This document shows, one piece after another, positions 8,187 through 16,650 of a stretch of DNA of 64,000 bases; within the stretch, counting starts at the first letter, position 1; every line of letters begins with the position of its first letter. The stretch comes from Amycolatopsis sp. EV170708-02-1 (GTDB taxonomy: Bacteria > Actinomycetota > Actinomycetes > Mycobacteriales > Pseudonocardiaceae), in the NCBI RefSeq assembly GCF_022479115.1, contig NZ_CP092497.1, positions 3,906,001 through 3,970,000 on the forward strand, in the 5' to 3' direction. The notes beneath the pieces are model-generated. The model did not search any database. It saw only the letters and a list, made by a program, of their open reading frames with translations, and was not told the origin of the DNA. The position numbers and the translations under genes were made by a program.

Positions 8187-10747
8187 TGGAGAATCAGATC
8201 CAGGACATCAGCGGCAATCTGTTGTTTTGCGCGGACGGGTCGGTCTGGGCGGTATGGCGAGCACATCCGCGGGAAAGCGCTCGCTCGACGGGAAAGCAGC
8301 TGCATGAGCTGTACAACCGCACCGTCACGTTCATGAAGTCCCTGCGCGGCGAGGTGATGCTGGCGTCGCTGTGTGAACAGGTCCAGCCTCACGCGATCAT
8401 CCGGCGCTGCCTCGGCGGTATCGACCTCGATGAGAACCCGCACTGGGCGGAGACTGTGCACAACGCCTGGGACCAGCTCGACGACCTGGACGTGCTCGGC
8501 CGCAGCTACTGGATCGCCAAACCTCTCGCCGGCACCGGCTGGCGCGACGGAGGCCGTGCCCTGCTGCGAGCCGCGGGAGCGGCACTGAGCGCAGGCCTCG
8601 GTCTCCCGCCGCGACCCGTGTCGCCTCAAGCTGTCTCTGAGGCACAGGACCTTGCGCGCGTTATCGAGCACGACCTCGGCGGCGCGATCCCACTTCGCCC
8701 CGCGACCGAAGCCGAACTGCTGTGGTGGTTGTGCCGCGCTCCGGTCAGAGGCGTTCGCGAGCCTCAGCTCGAACGCGCGTCGACCGTGCACAACACCGGC
8801 GCCACCCTGTCACGCGGCCGAAGCCGTGCTCGGCTTGTGACGTTGCGCGGGACCGTGTTCGACGAAGGCGGCCGCAGCGACGAAGGCAGGCGTCTGGGAA
8901 ACCCACTACAGGTCCTGAACAAGCGGTTCCTCAAGTGCGTCACACCCGACGACGATGGACTCGTCGAGAGCTACCAGGCCAATCTCGTACTCGCGGAGAT
9001 GCCCCGCGCCTTCACCTTTCCTGGGCACGAGATCTTGTCGCGACTGGCGAACATCGGCTTCGGAGTCGACTACGCGCTGCGCATCGCGGCGAAGACGAAC
9101 GACGAGGCTCGTGCGGCCAACCGGCGCCGCACCCGCGACCTGATGAGCCAGGACGACGAACACGGTGGAGACACCGCGGGTGTACCGGCCGACGTTCACT
9201 CCGCCCAGGAGGAGATCCAGCACAAGAACGCCCGCCTCGGCGCGAGCACCACCGAAATCGAACTCGAGGTCGGCGTCGTCGCCTGCGTGTGGGGTGCCAC
9301 CGCCGACGAGTGCGACGCACGGGCCAAGACGTTGCGGCAGATGTTCTTGGGCGGCGAGTACAAGTGGGAGAGGCCGCTCGGTGGACAGAAGCAGCTCTAT
9401 CAGGCGCTGCTTCCCGGCTACCGGACACCACTCGTCGTCCGAGAATGCAGCCAGAACCTCCTCGCCAGCGACTGCGCGATGCTGCTCCCGATGTCGTCCG
9501 CCGAGTTCGGCGACCCCAGCGGCGCCCTGTTCGGCATGGTCCTGGACGGCGGCGCGATCACCCCGTTCCTGCTCGACCCGACCTATGGACCCACCCACGA
9601 CTCGTCCGGAGGCGTCGCGGTGATCGGCGAACTCGGCTCCGGGAAATCGGTCGTACTGAAGAACCTCGCCGCAGTCGTCCGGCTGATGCTCGACGGCCGC
9701 GTGATCGCCATCGACCGCACCCGGAGCCGCGAATGGGCGCCGGTCGCGAAAGCACTCCCGGGCAACTGCCAAGTGGTCGACATCGTCGACCCCACTCTCG
9801 ACAGCGAACGCGCCGCGGACACCGAGCTCCGGCACTCCTGCGACCCCCTCCGAGTCTTCCACGGCAAGACGAAGTCCAGCACCGGCATCGCCGAAACCTT
9901 CTTCGCCTCCTGGCTGGACCTGGAATCCAACTCGGCCGAACGCGACGCGCTCGGCCGCGCCCTCGACCAGGTCAGCGGCTCGACCGCGTCCAGCAACGCC
10001 CTCATCGACGTCCTCGCCGACCACGGCGCCACGGACCCAGCGTCTCGAGGCCTCGCCGACCGACTGCGGCGCCTTCGCCGTGATCCGATCACCCGCCCGA
10101 TCTTCGATACCGAGCTTGAGCCCGTCGACCTGCTCGCTGCGGACATGGTGGTCTTTTGCACCAACGAAGTCCCGCTCCCGAACACCCTCGAGATGAGCAG
10201 CGAGCGCATGGCCGCCCGCATCCCGCCGAGGAAGCTCTTCGGCCGTGCCTTCCATCTGCTGATCGCGGCGATCGCCAAGGAGATCTGCTTCGGAACCCAG
10301 CGATGGGGCCAATTCATCTGCGATGAGGCTTACAACGTCACCGGCACACCCGAGGGACAGCAGATCGCCTTGGAGTTCGTCCGGGATGGGCGCAAGCACG
10401 GCGCCGACGCCGCCTTCGGCTCGCACTCCGAAAGCGACCTCGGTGACGAAGTCCTCCGCGGCCTGATCGCCGTGCGGATGCTCGGCCGCCACCGTGACGG
10501 CGGTCTCGCCCGACGCGGGCTGGCGTGGCTCGGCGTCGACGCCGCCGATACCCGCTACCAGGAGATCGTCACCAAAGATCTATCACCGCTCAACCCCGCA
10601 GGCGGCGACGAAGAACGCGGAGCGCGCGCCGGGGAGTTCCTGGTCCGCGACCACGCCGGCCGGGTCGGCAAGGTCAAGATCTTGACCCAGCCCTACCGGA
10701 CGCTGCCTCAAGCCGTTCTCACCACGCCCACCGTCCGGCGGTCCTGA
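8186..10747 (+). CDS. VirB4/TraE-like type IV secretion ATPase
   Basis: An 853-residue protein that powers assembly and transport in the conjugation channel. The Walker A motif GELGSGKS is at about residues 481-488 (Lys487), and the Walker B segment GQFICDEAYNV has Asp713-Glu714. The N-terminal half is the variable VirB4 domain, and the C-terminal part holds the RecA-like fold. The ATG at 8186 follows GGAG and overlaps the stop of the TcpE-like gene. The family usually has 600-900 residues, so the length fits. It is presumably a peripheral membrane hexamer acting with the VirB6-like and TcpC-like proteins of the same operon. Confidence 0.92.
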   Translation: MENQIQDISGNLLFCADGSVWAVWRAHPRESARSTGKQLHELYNRTVTFMKSLRGEVMLASLCEQVQPHAIIRRCLGGIDLDENPHWAETVHNAWDQLDDLDVLGRSYWIAKPLAGTGWRDGGRALLRAAGAALSAGLGLPPRPVSPQAVSEAQDLARVIEHDLGGAIPLRPATEAELLWWLCRAPVRGVREPQLERASTVHNTGATLSRGRSRARLVTLRGTVFDEGGRSDEGRRLGNPLQVLNKRFLKCVTPDDDGLVESYQANLVLAEMPRAFTFPGHEILSRLANIGFGVDYALRIAAKTNDEARAANRRRTRDLMSQDDEHGGDTAGVPADVHSAQEEIQHKNARLGASTTEIELEVGVVACVWGATADECDARAKTLRQMFLGGEYKWERPLGGQKQLYQALLPGYRTPLVVRECSQNLLASDCAMLLPMSSAEFGDPSGALFGMVLDGGAITPFLLDPTYGPTHDSSGGVAVIGELGSGKSVVLKNLAAVVRLMLDGRVIAIDRTRSREWAPVAKALPGNCQVVDIVDPTLDSERAADTELRHSCDPLRVFHGKTKSSTGIAETFFASWLDLESNSAERDALGRALDQVSGSTASSNALIDVLADHGATDPASRGLADRLRRLRRDPITRPIFDTELEPVDLLAADMVVFCTNEVPLPNTLEMSSERMAARIPPRKLFGRAFHLLIAAIAKEICFGTQRWGQFICDEAYNVTGTPEGQQIALEFVRDGRKHGADAAFGSHSESDLGDEVLRGLIAVRMLGRHRDGGLARRGLAWLGVDAADTRYQEIVTKDLSPLNPAGGDEERGARAGEFLVRDHAGRVGKVKILTQPYRTLPQAVLTTPTVRRS

Positions 10748-10808
10748 ATCAAACCCGCTGGTACGCGCCATGTCTCGGACACCACCGGCGCGACCCCGGG
10801 AGACGTTC

Positions 10809-12833
10809 ATGACGGTCAACGCGCGTGCCGCGAAACCTCTCGCGTTCGCCACCATCGTGCTTGTCCTACTGCTCGGCAACGCCGCGCCCGCCACTGCTCA
10901 AGCCGTCCCGCTGCCACCGAACGAACCACGGCCGTGCCAGCCGTACCCGTTGTGCCTTGTCGTTCCCGATCCCCGCGCTCCACAGCCGAATCCACCGAGC
11001 TTGGACCATCCCGATCCGGATGCGCCGACCCTGCCCTTGCGGGACGACCCCGGGCACGCCGCCCACCTCAAGGGCATGTTCACCATCGACGACGGCTACG
11101 GCCGCGACCTGCGCAACTACGACCTCTTCGCCAACCTGCCCTCGCTGATCAGCAACCCCATGCCGACGATCTGGCTCTGGCTGGCGAACATGGGCTTCGC
11201 CGTCGGCAAGTACGCACTCGGCTTCTCCGTCTGGTTCACCGAATGGTCCATGACCGCCGGCGTGGTCGACTGGATCAAGGCGCCCGCGCAGGACCTCGAG
11301 AAGATCTGGCAGACGACGATCATTGGCGGGCTGAAGCTCCGAGAGCTGGCTCTCTTGATCGCGACCGGCTACCTCGGCCTGCTGTTCGTGCGCGGCCTCA
11401 CCACCCGAGCCTGGCGCGAGACCGTGTCCACGATCGCGGTCAACGTCCTGGCCATCGCGATCATCACCCATCCCGTCGACTTACTCGTCGGCGACGGGGG
11501 AGTGCTCAGCCTCAGCCGAGACCTCGGCGCCGACGTCAGCGCCGTGATCATGGGCAAGCAACCCGGCGGCACCGGCAATCCCGCCGCGCCGATCGGGCAA
11601 GCCCTCATCGACAACCTGCTCATCGCGCCGTGGGAGACGCTCAACTACGGGACTCCGGTCTCCGGCAGGCAGGGCACGGGCGCCTGCCAGTACTCGATCA
11701 AACAGATCCTCGACCAGGGCCCCTGGTCCGGCAAAGACAGCACCCCGGCCCGCGTACTCGCCGGTTGTCCCAGCGAGTACGGCAAGTACAACGAGGTCGC
11801 CGATGGCGACCGCATGCTCGGGGCGTGGGAGTACGCCGTCGCGATGATCCTGTTCGCGATCCTCACCATCTGCCTCAACGCGATCCAGATCCTTGCCCCG
11901 TACTTCCTGCTCTTCGAAGGCCTCCTGCTCAGCCTGGCCCTGATCGCGGCCCTGATCCCGACACTGCAGCACCAGCTGGCCTACCGCATCAGCTCGATCG
12001 CCGGAACCATCGCCAAGCTGCTGATGGGCATATTCTTCATCGCCGTCATGACCGTGCTGCTGCGGTCGCTCATGCTCGCCGACCTCGGCCCACAGCTGGT
12101 CAAGTTCGCCGTCATCGACATCGTCGTGTTCTCCGGCTTCCTGTTCCGCAAGCGGCTCATGGCGAACATTCAGCGGATCCGGTCCAACGTCAATTCCGGT
12201 GTCCAGCGGCTCGGCAGGCCACGGAGCGGGCCGAAATCCATGCCCTTGCCCGTCGTCGAGCCTGGGCCGCATCGGATCAGCCGGACGATCAAGACCGGTG
12301 CCGGTGCCTTCACTGAGGCCATCGCCCCGGCGAACTACCTGAAGAACCGGCTGGTGACCGCGGGTAAAATGGGCGGGAAGGCTGGCAGCAAGGCCGTCTC
12401 GTTCACACTGGGTGCTCCGGTGTCCTGGCCTGCGGCCGCGAATCGCGCGCATACCGCCCTCACCGCACGGGGCACCGCGGCCAAGACAGCACTCGGGCGC
12501 AAGGCGAGCGCCGTGAAGGCCTACACCTCCACGTACGCTGGAAATCTCGGTGCCGCCGCAAGCCCCTTAGTTAATGTCGCGACCACCGCGGCGTCGGTAC
12601 TCGGCAGCCGCCGTTCAGCCGGTGAGTCGCCAGCTGCGCCTCAGCCACCCGCCAGGATTTCGGCCACGCCCGAATTCACCGGCACCGACCTCGCGGCTTC
12701 CGCTGCCGCGGGGAGAAGGGCACGCGGCCAGAGCCCAGTCCCGGAACCGACTGCGCTGCCGCCTGGGATGTTGCCGATCACGCCGACGTGGTCGCAGCGT
12801 TTGCGTACGCGGTTGAACGAGCATCGGTCATGA
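10809..12833 (+). CDS. Polytopic VirB6/TcpH-like transfer membrane protein
   Basis: A 674-residue protein with a signal peptide at the N-terminus (LAFATIVLVLLLGNAAPATAQA), a proline-rich stretch, then at least six membrane segments between about residues 100 and 430, and a long basic, alanine-rich cytosolic tail. This layout is that of VirB6-like channel proteins in Gram-positive elements. ATG 10809 is chosen because GGGAGA lies eight bases before it; the ATG at 10770 has no such site and would hide the signal peptide. The stop overlaps the next start (ATGA). Sequence identity to known families is not obvious, so the role rests on topology and order. Confidence 0.75.
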   Translation: MTVNARAAKPLAFATIVLVLLLGNAAPATAQAVPLPPNEPRPCQPYPLCLVVPDPRAPQPNPPSLDHPDPDAPTLPLRDDPGHAAHLKGMFTIDDGYGRDLRNYDLFANLPSLISNPMPTIWLWLANMGFAVGKYALGFSVWFTEWSMTAGVVDWIKAPAQDLEKIWQTTIIGGLKLRELALLIATGYLGLLFVRGLTTRAWRETVSTIAVNVLAIAIITHPVDLLVGDGGVLSLSRDLGADVSAVIMGKQPGGTGNPAAPIGQALIDNLLIAPWETLNYGTPVSGRQGTGACQYSIKQILDQGPWSGKDSTPARVLAGCPSEYGKYNEVADGDRMLGAWEYAVAMILFAILTICLNAIQILAPYFLLFEGLLLSLALIAALIPTLQHQLAYRISSIAGTIAKLLMGIFFIAVMTVLLRSLMLADLGPQLVKFAVIDIVVFSGFLFRKRLMANIQRIRSNVNSGVQRLGRPRSGPKSMPLPVVEPGPHRISRTIKTGAGAFTEAIAPANYLKNRLVTAGKMGGKAGSKAVSFTLGAPVSWPAAANRAHTALTARGTAAKTALGRKASAVKAYTSTYAGNLGAAASPLVNVATTAASVLGSRRSAGESPAAPQPPARISATPEFTGTDLAASAAAGRRARGQSPVPEPTALPPGMLPITPTWSQRLRTRLNEHRS

Positions 12834-13975
12834 ACCCGCTGCTTGCACTCCAAGTCGCCGAGCACGTCCGCAACGAGGTCCGCGAACATCCGAAACGGTG
12901 GGGCTGCCTTGCTCTCTTTCTCCTGTTCGGACCTGCCATCGCCTGCGTACTCGTAGCCGTCCTGATCATCGTCGTCATCGCCGGGGGAGCAGACGGATCT
13001 AGCCCGGCGCCAGGACACGTACCCGGCCTCCCGGGCGTCATGCTCACCGCCTACCAACAGGCGTCCCAGCGCATCGGCGGCATTCGCCCTGCCTGCGCTG
13101 GGATGCGCTGGTCGATCCTCGCAGGCATCGCCGAAGTCGAATCCCGCCACGCGTCCGGACGGACGATCGCACCCAACGGGGACATCACGCCACCGATCCT
13201 CGGCCCACCTCTCGACGGCAGCGGCGTCGGAGGCAACCGCACTCCCATCCGAAATCCCGACGGAACCTTCGCCCGCGCCGTCGGCCCGTTCCAGTTCCTT
13301 ACGACCACCTGGGCCGGCGTCGAACAGGACGGCAACGACGATGGCGCCCGAAACCCGCACAATGCCTTCGACGCCGCTCTCGGCGCGGCGGCGTACCTCT
13401 GCGGAACCGGGCCTCGGAACTTGAAGGACCAGGCCCAGCTACGCGCCGCGCTATTGCGGTACAACGCCAGCCAGAACTACGTCACCCAGGTCCTCGCCAA
13501 CATCGAGCGATACGACGCGGTTGACCTCCGGCCTGTCGTCAGCGCTTCCGGGGCAGCGAAGATCGTGATTGACGCCGCGATGTCGCAGCTCGGTGTGCCG
13601 TACGCCTGGGGCGGTGGCACGGCTGCTGGGCCGAGCCGCGGGATCCGGGACGGTGGCGTCGCCGACCGGCACGGGGACTACAACAAGACTGGCTTCGACT
13701 GCAGCGGTCTTGTTCTCTTCGCCTACGCGAAGGTCGGTATCACCTTGCCGCACAACAGCAGGGCTCAGTTCGCGATCGGTGCCCCCTTGTCGAAAGAATC
13801 AGGCCTAGCAGCACTTATGCCAGGTGATCTTGTTTTCTACAGTCCTGGTCTCATTCACCACGTTGGCATCTACCTGGGTGACGGCAGGATGATCAATGCG
13901 CCGTACTCCGGGGCTGCGGTTCGACTCGACACCATCGATCTTGGTGAGTACGTAGGAGGAAGGCGGCTGCTATAG
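12830..13975 (+). CDS. Bifunctional cell-wall hydrolase (lytic transglycosylase plus NlpC/P60)
   Basis: A 381-residue membrane-anchored or exported protein that opens the peptidoglycan for the conjugation channel, like TcpG/Orf14 of Gram-positive elements. After one membrane segment (CVLVAVLIIVVIAGG) comes a lytic transglycosylase-like domain with catalytic-type Glu in GIAEVESRHAS (residues 102-104) and PFQFLTTTW. The C-terminal NlpC/P60 domain has Cys291 in GFDCSGLVLFAY and His344 in HHVGIYLGDGRM. The start ATG 12830 overlaps the previous stop. Both active sites look intact. Confidence 0.92.
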   Translation: MNPLLALQVAEHVRNEVREHPKRWGCLALFLLFGPAIACVLVAVLIIVVIAGGADGSSPAPGHVPGLPGVMLTAYQQASQRIGGIRPACAGMRWSILAGIAEVESRHASGRTIAPNGDITPPILGPPLDGSGVGGNRTPIRNPDGTFARAVGPFQFLTTTWAGVEQDGNDDGARNPHNAFDAALGAAAYLCGTGPRNLKDQAQLRAALLRYNASQNYVTQVLANIERYDAVDLRPVVSASGAAKIVIDAAMSQLGVPYAWGGGTAAGPSRGIRDGGVADRHGDYNKTGFDCSGLVLFAYAKVGITLPHNSRAQFAIGAPLSKESGLAALMPGDLVFYSPGLIHHVGIYLGDGRMINAPYSGAAVRLDTIDLGEYVGGRRLL

Positions 13976-13997
13976 CCGTCGAGCTCGACGTGATGTG

Positions 13998-14387
13998 ATG
14001 GGCGATCTGCTGCCTCGCGTGTGGTGCCGTAGATTGCGTCTGGTGTGGCAGTACGCCTTGTGGGGTCTGATCGGTGCCGCGACCAACCGTGCCGTGCTGT
14101 TCCTGGAAGCATGCCATCGTGTCAAGGGCTGGCCTTGGGCTCGGCCGAGGGGTCCTGGGGGCGGCGTTTACGGGGTGTCGATCGTCCTGCACCTCGGTAT
14201 CGCTACGGCGACCGCCGCTGCGCTTGCCACGACCGAGATCGTCGCCAATGGGTTTGTCGCTTTTGGGATAGGAGCTGCGGCGCCTGTCGTGGTGAAGAAG
14301 GTTGCGAGGTACGCGGAGGCGATCATCCCTGATGGCGAGGGCGATGGTCGGCAACCTCGGGATCGAGGTGACAACGATGCCTCGTGA
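13998..14387 (+). CDS. Small membrane protein of the transfer operon, unknown
   Basis: A 129-residue protein with a hydrophobic first half (WQYALWGLIGAATN) and a second hydrophobic stretch (VSIVLHLGIATATAAALATTEIV split by short loops), ending in an acidic, basic tail. No family was recognised. It follows the cell-wall hydrolase by 22 bases, and its end overlaps the start of the HtpX-like gene, so the two are translationally linked. Confidence 0.65.
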   Translation: MGDLLPRVWCRRLRLVWQYALWGLIGAATNRAVLFLEACHRVKGWPWARPRGPGGGVYGVSIVLHLGIATATAAALATTEIVANGFVAFGIGAAAPVVVKKVARYAEAIIPDGEGDGRQPRDRGDNDAS

Positions 14388-15444
14388 CGGAGTGGGTCGT
14401 AGGCTCTTGTCTGCCATCGCGGACTCCTCGGCCGCTTTCAGCCACTCGCCAACTGCGGAGCAAGGTGGGCGTGGCAGGCGGCTTTTAGCAGCGTTCGCGG
14501 ACTCTCCTGCCGCTTTCCGCAACGGAGGTGACTACGACACGTTCGTTTCGGGACTGCCGGCGCAGCCCCGGTTCCGCTATGGCATGTACAAGCGAAGTAG
14601 GTCGAACATCACGCGAACTGTGTTGACGCTCGGCGGCACTATCGGGTTGGTCGTGCTGGTTGCGTCCCTGTGGGGCCGCACCGCGCTGTTCGTTGGCCTC
14701 GGAATCGCGCTGCTGTTGACGGGTTACGCGTACTACAGCTCCAACAGGCTTGTGCTGAAGGCGATGCGAGCTCGACCTGTCTCACAGCCCGAGCAACCTG
14801 TCCTCTACCGCATCGTCAAGGAACTTGCCCTGGCGGCACGCCAACCCATGCCACGGATCTACGTCAGTCCAACAATCGCGCCGAACGCCTTCGCGACTGG
14901 CCGCACTCCGAGAAACGCCGCAGTGTGCTGTACCGCAGGCATTCTGGAATTGCTGGACGAACGTGAGCTACGTGCGGTCCTTGGACATCAGCTGGCTCGT
15001 ATCTACAACCGCGATACTCTGCTGCTGTCCATCGCTGGGGCGTTGTCCGGCACCGTCAGCCTGATCGGCATCCTGGGCTATACCGCTCCGATCGTGGCGG
15101 ACGATGACCAGCCGAACCCGCTCGCTGTCTTGTTCATGGCCATCCTGGGGCCGGTGGCCGCCATCTTCGTACGTGTTCCGGTGAGCAGTTCCATCTATCA
15201 GCATGCGGACGCGGACAGTGCGGATCTCACGGATGATCCCTTGGCGTTGGCCTCGGCGTTGCGAAAGCTGGAGACCGGCGTAAAGGCCGCGCCGCTTGCG
15301 CCGGAGGCCGCTATCGTCACCCAGGCTCACCTGCTCATGGTCAATCCTTTCCGGGACGGCGATGGAATATCCCGGCTGTTCCTCAGGCACACTCCGATAG
15401 CTGATCGCGTCCGTTTCCTGGAGGAGATGGCTGAGCGCGGTTGA
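14377..15444 (+). CDS. HtpX-like M48 membrane protein with a degenerate active site
   Basis: A 355-residue protein with the HtpX layout: two membrane segments after an N-terminal tail, the M48 core, and two more hydrophobic stretches. The zinc-binding HExxH motif expected after LDERELRAVLGH reads HQLAR (His204, Gln205, Arg208): the catalytic Glu is Gln and the second zinc His is Arg, although the following IYNRDTLL is conserved. The later zinc Glu is also not evident (SIYQHADADSADL). It is therefore probably a non-catalytic relative, perhaps a scaffold or inhibitor of the host HtpX. ATG 14377 follows GAGGTG. The gene overlaps the preceding membrane protein and is followed by a hairpin. Confidence 0.8.
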   Translation: MPRDGVGRRLLSAIADSSAAFSHSPTAEQGGRGRRLLAAFADSPAAFRNGGDYDTFVSGLPAQPRFRYGMYKRSRSNITRTVLTLGGTIGLVVLVASLWGRTALFVGLGIALLLTGYAYYSSNRLVLKAMRARPVSQPEQPVLYRIVKELALAARQPMPRIYVSPTIAPNAFATGRTPRNAAVCCTAGILELLDERELRAVLGHQLARIYNRDTLLLSIAGALSGTVSLIGILGYTAPIVADDDQPNPLAVLFMAILGPVAAIFVRVPVSSSIYQHADADSADLTDDPLALASALRKLETGVKAAPLAPEAAIVTQAHLLMVNPFRDGDGISRLFLRHTPIADRVRFLEEMAERG

Positions 15445-15448
15445 CCTC

Positions 15449-15468
15449 AACGGGCATGCCTGCCCGTT
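15449..15468. terminator. Hairpin after the HtpX-like gene
   Basis: AACGGGCA and TGCCCGTT form an 8-bp perfect stem with a 4-base loop, five bases after the stop codon. There is no T-run, which is common for actinobacterial terminators. It may end the first transfer transcript (6297-15444). Confidence 0.5.
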
Positions 15469-15509
15469 AGGGCCGCTCGGAACAGGATGATTCGTCGGCG
15501 CTGCCTGCA

Positions 15510-16160
15510 TTGAACTGGTTCGTACGGACGCGTGTCTCAAGCATGATGAGGCGCAGCTGTTTCGCGATTGACCTTGCGGTTGACCCAGCGCCGGCGTGTT
15601 CTGTGTCTGCGGAGGCTTCCGCTGCTCAGGCGCTGTGGACAAGCCCAGTCGGAAAGGCCGACTTGTTCCCCCATGGCCGCCAGGCCATCCAGGGAACCAG
15701 CGCGCCGAAGGCGCTCGATATTCACCACGTGCTCGCCGAGCCCGCGCTGTGGTGGGTGACCACGGCGGTGGTCGCGATCTTGATCGCGGTCTTCGTCCTC
15801 CACCGACACTTACGTTCCCACCACCTCCGCTCCAGAGTCAGTTACGACCTCCTCCCGACCGCCACGTTCGACCCGTCCCTCCAGGGCGTCCTGGCGTTCG
15901 CGCACCAGCTCGGCCGGGTGCGCCCGGTGCACGGCTGGGTGCCGAAGTCCGCGGTCGGTGTCCGGGTGCGATTCAGCACCGACGAGGCGCTCGGGAAGCT
16001 GGCCATGAGCGTGGAAGGCCGGGAGTCGATCACCGGCGTGATCAACAAGCTGACCTACCCGGAAGTCGAGATCCGCCGCAACTCGGGTGACCAAGGAGAT
16101 ACGTCCCGGGACCACGGACGAGGGCGAGATGACCTCCGTGCGGACGGGGGAACGCGATGA
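15510..16160 (+). CDS. VirD4-like coupling protein, N-terminal part (broken gene)
   Basis: This frame encodes the membrane-proximal part of a conjugative coupling ATPase: a transmembrane segment (LWWVTTAVVAILIAVFVLH), then VSYDLLPTATFDPSLQGVLAFAHQLGRV and an alpha/beta domain ending near KLTYPEVEIR at about 16075. After this point the codon pattern becomes poor in this frame and good in the next one (TKEIRPGTTDEGEM), so the reading frame appears to shift before the annotated stop. The true start is unclear; ATG 15510 and later GTG codons are possible. It should be read together with the next two entries as one gene. Confidence 0.6.
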   Translation: MNWFVRTRVSSMMRRSCFAIDLAVDPAPACSVSAEASAAQALWTSPVGKADLFPHGRQAIQGTSAPKALDIHHVLAEPALWWVTTAVVAILIAVFVLHRHLRSHHLRSRVSYDLLPTATFDPSLQGVLAFAHQLGRVRPVHGWVPKSAVGVRVRFSTDEALGKLAMSVEGRESITGVINKLTYPEVEIRRNSGDQGDTSRDHGRGRDDLRADGGTR

Positions 16161-16600
16161 ACTTGCGAGACCTCCGGGCACGCCGAGCTGGGGAGACTTT
16201 TCCTTCCGCCAGGAGGGCTGCACCGCAGGTGCACGTGGCACGCGCCGAGCTGGTCCTCGCACGTCCGGCCCACCTCGCGCTCAAGGCGCTACCGCTTCGG
16301 CCGGACGACCCTCTGCAGGCTCTGGCGAACGCGCTGGGTGACGTCCGGCCAGACCTCGGAGAGAAGGTCGATGTCTGTCTCGACTTGATTCCGCTGACTC
16401 CCGCGAGGATCCGCCACCTTGCTCGTCAGACGACCAAGCAGGACGGGGCGGTAGGACGTGCACTCGTCGAGGCTGCGGGCGAGATCGTCGGTGAGTTCGT
16501 GCCGACCGCACGCGGGCCGGCCGGTCTGCCCCGCGACAGCAAGCGCCGGTACCGAACAAGTTCGCGACGGACGAGCCGGTCTTCGCGGTCCAGCTGCTGA
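16157..16600 (+). CDS. VirD4-like coupling protein, middle part (broken gene)
   Basis: The frame opens with ATGA overlapping the previous stop and has a GGGGGAA sequence in front, so independent translation is possible. From about 16215 it reads VHVARAELVLARPAHLALKALPLRPDDPLQALANALGDV, the typical domain before the ATPase of actinobacterial coupling proteins. The first 20 residues have poor codon use and are probably not native. At about 16555 the good frame moves to +1 again (FATDEPVFAVQLLIRC), because a stop at 16492 closes that frame upstream. Either the gene is inactivated by several indels or the sequence has indel errors. Confidence 0.55.
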   Translation: MNLRDLRARRAGETFPSARRAAPQVHVARAELVLARPAHLALKALPLRPDDPLQALANALGDVRPDLGEKVDVCLDLIPLTPARIRHLARQTTKQDGAVGRALVEAAGEIVGEFVPTARGPAGLPRDSKRRYRTSSRRTSRSSRSSC

Positions 16601-16650
16601 TCCGGTGTCGTTCGGAGATCCCCGGCCGCGCGGAGGCGCATCTGCGCAGC

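Noticed and set aside
8906..10492. Open frame of 528 codons on the minus strand
   Set aside because: Shadow of the VirB4-like gene, which has Walker motifs and operon overlaps.
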